A stretch of DNA of 9,528 nt from Bacillota bacterium. GTDB taxonomy: Bacteria; Bacillota; Bacilli; Bacillales_B; DSM-18226. The notes beneath the pieces were generated by a model, which was not told where the DNA came from, made no database searches, and worked only from the letters and a program-made list of their open reading frames with translations. The stretch is taken from assembly GCA_030705665.1 (NCBI GenBank), contig JAUZQA010000115.1:1-9528 (forward strand), written 5' to 3'. The position numbers were made by a program, and so were the translations under genes. The first letter of the stretch is position 1. The number at the start of each line of letters is the position of its first letter. This document shows positions 5,944 through 9,528 of this stretch, one piece after another.

Positions 5944-6088
5944 ACCATCACCATCAAAAAACAACCTCGATGGTAACAAGATGGCAGCTCTGATGTCTTT
6001 CAATATAAAAAGTCGGCAGCTGAAATTCAGTAATGGGTTCAGGCCCTTTGCTATTAGACTTCTACTTTTCTCGTAAAGGGGATTTGAG
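5941..6088. other. Remainder of the etfA-fadF gap
   Basis: GTTACCATC (5941-5949) and GATGGTAAC (5969-5977) form a perfect 9-bp dyad around an A-rich loop; it competes with the hairpin formed by the last repeat unit. GGCAGCT occurs twice (5983-5989 and 6015-6021). TATAAA at 6004 has no fitting -35, and no -24/-12 element is visible. AAAGGGG (6076-6082) is the fadF ribosome site. No gene is seen. Confidence 0.5.
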
Positions 6089-8158
6089 ATGAATATCTTA
6101 CAAGTATTAAATATATTACTATTCCTGCTCGTAACCGGCTACGCGATTTACGTTTTTGCTGAGCTTGTAAAAACTCGGGTCAGGTATATAAAGCTTGGTA
6201 AAAAGGCCGAGTTTAATAAAACAGTGCAGGAACGGATCGATGCCCTTCTTGTTTATGTTTTTGGCCAAAAAAAGCTCTTAAAGGACAAAAAAAGCGGTGC
6301 GATACATGTCATGTTTTTCTACGGCTTCTTGCTTGTTCAATTTGGGGCCATTGATCTGATCTGGAAGGGGCTTGCCCCGGAATCCCACCTTCCATTGGGT
6401 CCACTGTACCCCTATTTTACTTTTTTTCAAGAAATCATTGTGTTAATCGTTCTTGTCGGAGTTATATGGGGATTTTACCGCCGTTATATTGAAAAATTAG
6501 TACGGTTAAAACGCGGGTTTCTCGCAGGACTTGTCTATTTATTTTTAGCAGGATTAATGCTTTGTACGTTGCTTGCCAATGGAATGGATATCATCTGGCA
6601 TGGTAGCAGTGAAGCATCTTGGTCAGAGCCAGTGGCTTCAGGAATTGCCGCTATCTTTAGCTTTCTGCCGCAAACAGCCGCAGCAGCCTTGTTCTTTGTA
6701 TTTTGGTGGGGACATCTTTTATTCCTGCTGTCATTTTTAGTTTATATTCCTCAAGGAAAACATGCCCACCTGATTGCTGGGATTGCCAATGTGTGGTTAG
6801 GGCGCACTCATAAGGTTGGACAATTATCGACGATCAATTTCGAAGATGAAACCCAGGAAACATTCGGTGTTAGTAAAATCGAGGATTTTAACCAGAAACA
6901 ATTGGTAGACCTCTATGCCTGCGTGGAATGCGGACGCTGTACCAATATGTGCCCGGCCTCAGGAACAGGAAAGATGCTGTCACCAAGGGAATTAATTTTA
7001 AAATTGCGCAATCATTTGACCGAAAAAGGTGCTGCTGTTACATCCAGACAGCCATGGATGCCTACTCCTCTTTTTAAAAATACCCGAGGAAATCAGCTCG
7101 CATTGGCAACTGAAGCCGCAGCCACTCTTGAAAGTGAAGTCAGTTTAATTGGCAATGTCATCACAGAGGAAGAAATTTGGGCCTGTACCACTTGTCGCAA
7201 CTGCGAAGACCAATGCCCTGTTATGAACGAGCATGTTGATAAAATTATCGACCTGCGCCGTTATCTTGTGTTAACTGAAGGAAAATTGGATGCTGACGCC
7301 CAGCGCGCGATGACCAATATTGAACGCCAGGGAAATCCTTGGGGAATCAACCGCAAGGAGCGTGCAAATTGGCGTGATGGCCGTGAAGATATCAAAGTTC
7401 CAACAGCAAAAGAACTGAAAAAAGCTGGAGAAGAATTTGAATATCTGTTCTTTGTCGGCTCAATGGGTTCCTTTGACAATCGCAGCCAAAAAATTGCGCA
7501 AAGCCTTGCACATGTATTGAATCAGGCCGGGGTCAAATTTGCGATCTTAGGCAATGATGAAAAGAACTCAGGCGATACACCACGTCGGATTGGAAATGAG
7601 TTTTTATTCCAAGATCTCGCGAACGCCAATATCGAAACCTTTAAAAAGTATGACGTGAAGAAAATTGTCACGATCGACCCGCATGCTTTTAACACATTAA
7701 AAAATGAATATCCTGAATTTGGCCTTGAAGCCGAGGTCTATCATCATACGGAGCTCCTTGCCAAATTGATCAAAGAAGGAAAATTAACGCCTAAAAATCC
7801 TGTAAATGAAGTCATTTCCTTCCACGATTCTTGTTATCTGGGAAGATACAACGAAATCTATGATGCTCCACGCGAGATTTTAAAATCGATTCCTGGCGTT
7901 CAGCTTGTTGAGGCCGAGCGAAATCGTGAAAATGCGATGTGCTGCGGTGCCGGCGGCGGACGAATGTGGATGGAAGAAAATGTAGGCACCCGAATTAACG
8001 TTGCGCGGACGGAACAGCTTTTGGCCGTGAATCCAACGATGATCGGTAGTGGTTGCCCATATTGTTTAACGATGATCAGCGATGGAACGAAAGCAAAAGA
8101 AGTAGATGAGCAGGTTCAAACGCTCGATATCGTAGAAATTTTAGAAAAATCACTTTAG
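6089..8158 (+). CDS. fadF: FadF-type membrane Fe-S oxidoreductase (EtfAB:menaquinone oxidoreductase candidate)
   Basis: A 689-residue membrane protein with a NarI-like N-terminus and a heterodisulfide-reductase-like C-terminus. About five or six hydrophobic helices lie at ~3-26, 71-93, 108-129, 143-166 and 181-220. H73, H209 and the H225/H227 pair are candidate heme b ligands. Two 4Fe-4S motifs follow: C278/C281/C284/C288 and C366/C369/C372/C376. The C-terminal CCG domain is intact (C582, C618-C619-G620, C656/C659). The first CCG domain (~452-548) keeps its fold landmarks (GSMGSFD, GDTPRRIGNEFLFQ, DPHAFNTLKNEYP) but has no cysteines. Related DUF224/EMO proteins carry electrons from EtfAB to menaquinone, and its place after etfBA supports that role here. 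AAAGGGG lies 6 nt before the ATG. hbd begins 12 nt after the stop. The upstream repeats may separate its expression from etfA. Confidence 0.92.
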   Translation: MNILQVLNILLFLLVTGYAIYVFAELVKTRVRYIKLGKKAEFNKTVQERIDALLVYVFGQKKLLKDKKSGAIHVMFFYGFLLVQFGAIDLIWKGLAPESHLPLGPLYPYFTFFQEIIVLIVLVGVIWGFYRRYIEKLVRLKRGFLAGLVYLFLAGLMLCTLLANGMDIIWHGSSEASWSEPVASGIAAIFSFLPQTAAAALFFVFWWGHLLFLLSFLVYIPQGKHAHLIAGIANVWLGRTHKVGQLSTINFEDETQETFGVSKIEDFNQKQLVDLYACVECGRCTNMCPASGTGKMLSPRELILKLRNHLTEKGAAVTSRQPWMPTPLFKNTRGNQLALATEAAATLESEVSLIGNVITEEEIWACTTCRNCEDQCPVMNEHVDKIIDLRRYLVLTEGKLDADAQRAMTNIERQGNPWGINRKERANWRDGREDIKVPTAKELKKAGEEFEYLFFVGSMGSFDNRSQKIAQSLAHVLNQAGVKFAILGNDEKNSGDTPRRIGNEFLFQDLANANIETFKKYDVKKIVTIDPHAFNTLKNEYPEFGLEAEVYHHTELLAKLIKEGKLTPKNPVNEVISFHDSCYLGRYNEIYDAPREILKSIPGVQLVEAERNRENAMCCGAGGGRMWMEENVGTRINVARTEQLLAVNPTMIGSGCPYCLTMISDGTKAKEVDEQVQTLDIVEILEKSL

Positions 8159-8170
8159 GGGGAGTTTTTG

Positions 8171-9022
8171 ATGAAAATTGAAAAAGTTATGGTGGTCGGA
8201 TCGGGCCAAATGGGAAGCGGTATCACACAAGTATTAGCACAAACCGGCTACCAAGTGGTCATGAATGATATTAAGGAAGAATTTGTCCAAAAAGGTTTGG
8301 CAAAAATCGCGAAGATCTTAGATCGCGATATTCAAAAAGGCCGAAAAACAGAAGAAGAAAAAGCGGCCATTCTTTCAAGAATCAACGTTTCTACGAATCT
8401 CGAAGATGCTAAGGACGTCCAATTAGTAATTGAAGCAGCAACCGAAAATAAGGAAATTAAACTTGGCATTTTCCGCAAGCTTGATGAAATTGCACCTGCC
8501 GAGGCAATTCTTGCGAGCAACACCTCTTCCCTGCCAATAACCGAAATTGCCGCTGTCACCAAAAGACCAGAAAAGGTCATCGGCATGCATTTCTTTAATC
8601 CAGTTCCAGTTATGAAATTAATTGAAATTAATAGCGGCCTGGCAACATCCGAAGAAACATTTGCGCTTGTGGAGGATTTGGCTAAAGAATTGAAAAAAGT
8701 GCCTGTTGCCATAAAAGATCTTCCAGGTTTTGCGGTAAACCGGGTTCTGATTCCAATGATTAACGAAGCCATTTATGCCGTTTATGAAGGTGTCACAACT
8801 CCAGAGGGAATTGACGAAGCAATGAAGCTTGGTGCCAACCATCCAATGGGGCCAATCACGCTTGCTGATTATATTGGACTGGACACATGCCTTGCGATCA
8901 TGGAAGTGCTGTACGAAGGATTTGGCGATCCAAAATATCGTCCATGCCCGCTGCTCCGAAAGTATGTAGAAGCTGGATGGTTCGGAGTTAAAACTGGCCG
9001 TGGATTCTATATTTATAATTAA
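8171..9022 (+). CDS. hbd: 3-hydroxybutyryl-CoA dehydrogenase (NAD-dependent)
   Basis: Oxidises (S)-3-hydroxyacyl-CoA, probably 3-hydroxybutyryl-CoA, to the 3-keto form in the cytosol. The 283 residues are the usual length of stand-alone Hbd/MmgB enzymes. The Rossmann loop GSGQMG is at 10-15. Catalytic positions fit the family: S119 in SNTSS, H140 in MHFFNP, E152, and N190 in the signature DLPGFAVNRVLIP (183-195). The C-terminal domain ends with GVKTGRGFYIYN, the typical terminus. ATG at 8171 is preferred over the TTG at 8168 because AGGGGGAG (8157-8164) is 6 nt upstream of it; that site overlaps the fadF stop codon, so the two genes are probably translationally coupled. A crotonase gene follows after 24 nt. 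In B. subtilis the equivalent is mmgB; the symbol here reflects family only. Confidence 0.95.
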   Translation: MKIEKVMVVGSGQMGSGITQVLAQTGYQVVMNDIKEEFVQKGLAKIAKILDRDIQKGRKTEEEKAAILSRINVSTNLEDAKDVQLVIEAATENKEIKLGIFRKLDEIAPAEAILASNTSSLPITEIAAVTKRPEKVIGMHFFNPVPVMKLIEINSGLATSEETFALVEDLAKELKKVPVAIKDLPGFAVNRVLIPMINEAIYAVYEGVTTPEGIDEAMKLGANHPMGPITLADYIGLDTCLAIMEVLYEGFGDPKYRPCPLLRKYVEAGWFGVKTGRGFYIYN

Positions 9023-9046
9023 TTTTTTATAAAAGGGGAATGAACG

Positions 9047-9528
9047 ATGAGAGAGTTTCAAACGCTTGAGGTAGCCGTTGAAGAAAATATTGCTGTTGTT
9101 ACCATCAACAGGCCAAAATTTTTAAATGCTCTAAATACTGAAGTATTAAAGGAGTTGGCCGAAGTTGCTGGGCTCATTGATGAAGATTCATCGATCCGTG
9201 CAGTTATCTTAACGGGATCTGGAGAAAAAGCCTTTGTTGCCGGCGCGGACATTGTGGAAATGCAAAATAAAAATGTGTTAGAAGCACGTGAATTCTCTTC
9301 CATAGGCAATAAAGCTTTTTCCAAAATCGAAAATATAAAAGTCCCAGTCATTGCGGCTGTGAACGGCTTTGCACTTGGCGGCGGCTGTGAGCTGGCCATG
9401 GCTTGCGACATTCGGATTGCCGGCCACAAAGCAAAATTCGGCCAGCCTGAAATCGGGCTTGGTATCATGCCGGGATTCGGCGGTTCTCAGCGGCTTGCCC
9501 GCCTTGTCGGGAAAGGAATCGCCAAAGA
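9047..9528 (+). CDS. crt: Enoyl-CoA hydratase / crotonase, 3' end outside the window
   Basis: Adds water to trans-2-enoyl-CoA to give (S)-3-hydroxyacyl-CoA, linking the acyl-CoA dehydrogenase to Hbd. The frame is open to the window end, giving 160 residues of an expected ~260. AAAAGGGG (9031-9038) lies 8 nt before the ATG at 9047. Visible crotonase landmarks are INRPKFLNALN (20-30), the oxyanion-hole segment AFVAGADI (62-69), VNGFALGGGCELAMACD (105-121) and FGQPEIGLGIMPGFGGSQRL (131-150). Glu115 and Glu135 are 20 residues apart, as are the two catalytic glutamates of rat crotonase (144 and 164), so it should be an active hydratase rather than an isomerase or dehalogenase relative. It is the last gene seen in the cluster; a thiolase is expected farther on but is not visible. 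Confidence 0.94.
   Translation, partial: MREFQTLEVAVEENIAVVTINRPKFLNALNTEVLKELAEVAGLIDEDSSIRAVILTGSGEKAFVAGADIVEMQNKNVLEAREFSSIGNKAFSKIENIKVPVIAAVNGFALGGGCELAMACDIRIAGHKAKFGQPEIGLGIMPGFGGSQRLARLVGKGIAK

Noticed and set aside
5983..6009. SigA or sigma-54 promoter before fadF
   Set aside because: TATAAA at 6004 lacks a -35, and TGGCAG at 5982 has no TTGC element at the required spacing.
9040..9069. ATG at 9040 just before the crotonase start
   Set aside because: It opens only nine codons before TGA and has just 1 nt between the purine-rich site and the ATG; ATG at 9047 in the other frame encodes the conserved protein.
8618..9468. Two long minus-strand open frames opposite hbd and crt (8618-9061 and 9058-9468)
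   Set aside because: They are antisense to strongly conserved enzyme genes, have no recognisable protein content, and lack their own ribosome sites; they follow from codon bias of the + strand genes.

Overview
The window looks like chromosomal DNA from a spore-forming, aerobic Bacillaceae species (Neobacillus/Mesobacillus/Bacillus-like). This is inferred from the AT-rich sequence, purine-rich Shine-Dalgarno sites ahead of every gene, TTG start use, Firmicute-type terminators, and the very Bacillus-like protein set. All supported genes lie on the + strand.

Layout. (1) 1-476: a short His/Tyr/Asn/Pro-rich protein of spore-coat-like composition, with a sporulation-type -10 box before it and a hairpin after it. 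(2) 477-2326: a monocistronic gene for a PAS / AAA+ / Fis-HTH sigma-54 enhancer-binding protein. Its leader holds a hairpin and an 11-codon mini-ORF with a strong ribosome site, and the gene ends at a strong intrinsic terminator. (3) 2327-2656: a gene-free control region with a large dyad (likely activator site), an A-tract segment and a near-perfect -24/-12 sigma-54 promoter. (4) 2657-9528: a fatty-acid/acyl-CoA oxidation cluster: acyl-CoA dehydrogenase, etfB, etfA, a FadF-type membrane Fe-S protein, 3-hydroxybutyryl-CoA dehydrogenase, and an enoyl-CoA hydratase cut by the window end.

How the genes work together. The dehydrogenase oxidises a (probably short-chain) acyl-CoA to the enoyl-CoA. 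EtfAB takes the electrons, and the FadF-like protein (NarI-like membrane part, two 4Fe-4S clusters, CCG domain) most likely passes them to menaquinone. The hydratase and the 3-hydroxyacyl-CoA dehydrogenase carry the carbon chain to 3-ketoacyl-CoA; a thiolase would complete the spiral but is not in view. The adjacent sigma-54 activator and the -24/-12 promoter suggest the cluster is switched on by a metabolite signal through SigL.

The least ordinary parts are two intergenic regions inside the cluster. The acd-etfB gap holds three degenerate hairpin-forming units spaced 49 and 52 nt apart. The etfA-fadF gap holds three tandem 52-bp units with dyads. The sequences differ but the period and placement are alike. 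FadF also carries a first CCG domain that has lost its expected cysteines. I saw no mobile elements, CRISPR arrays, tRNAs or rRNAs.
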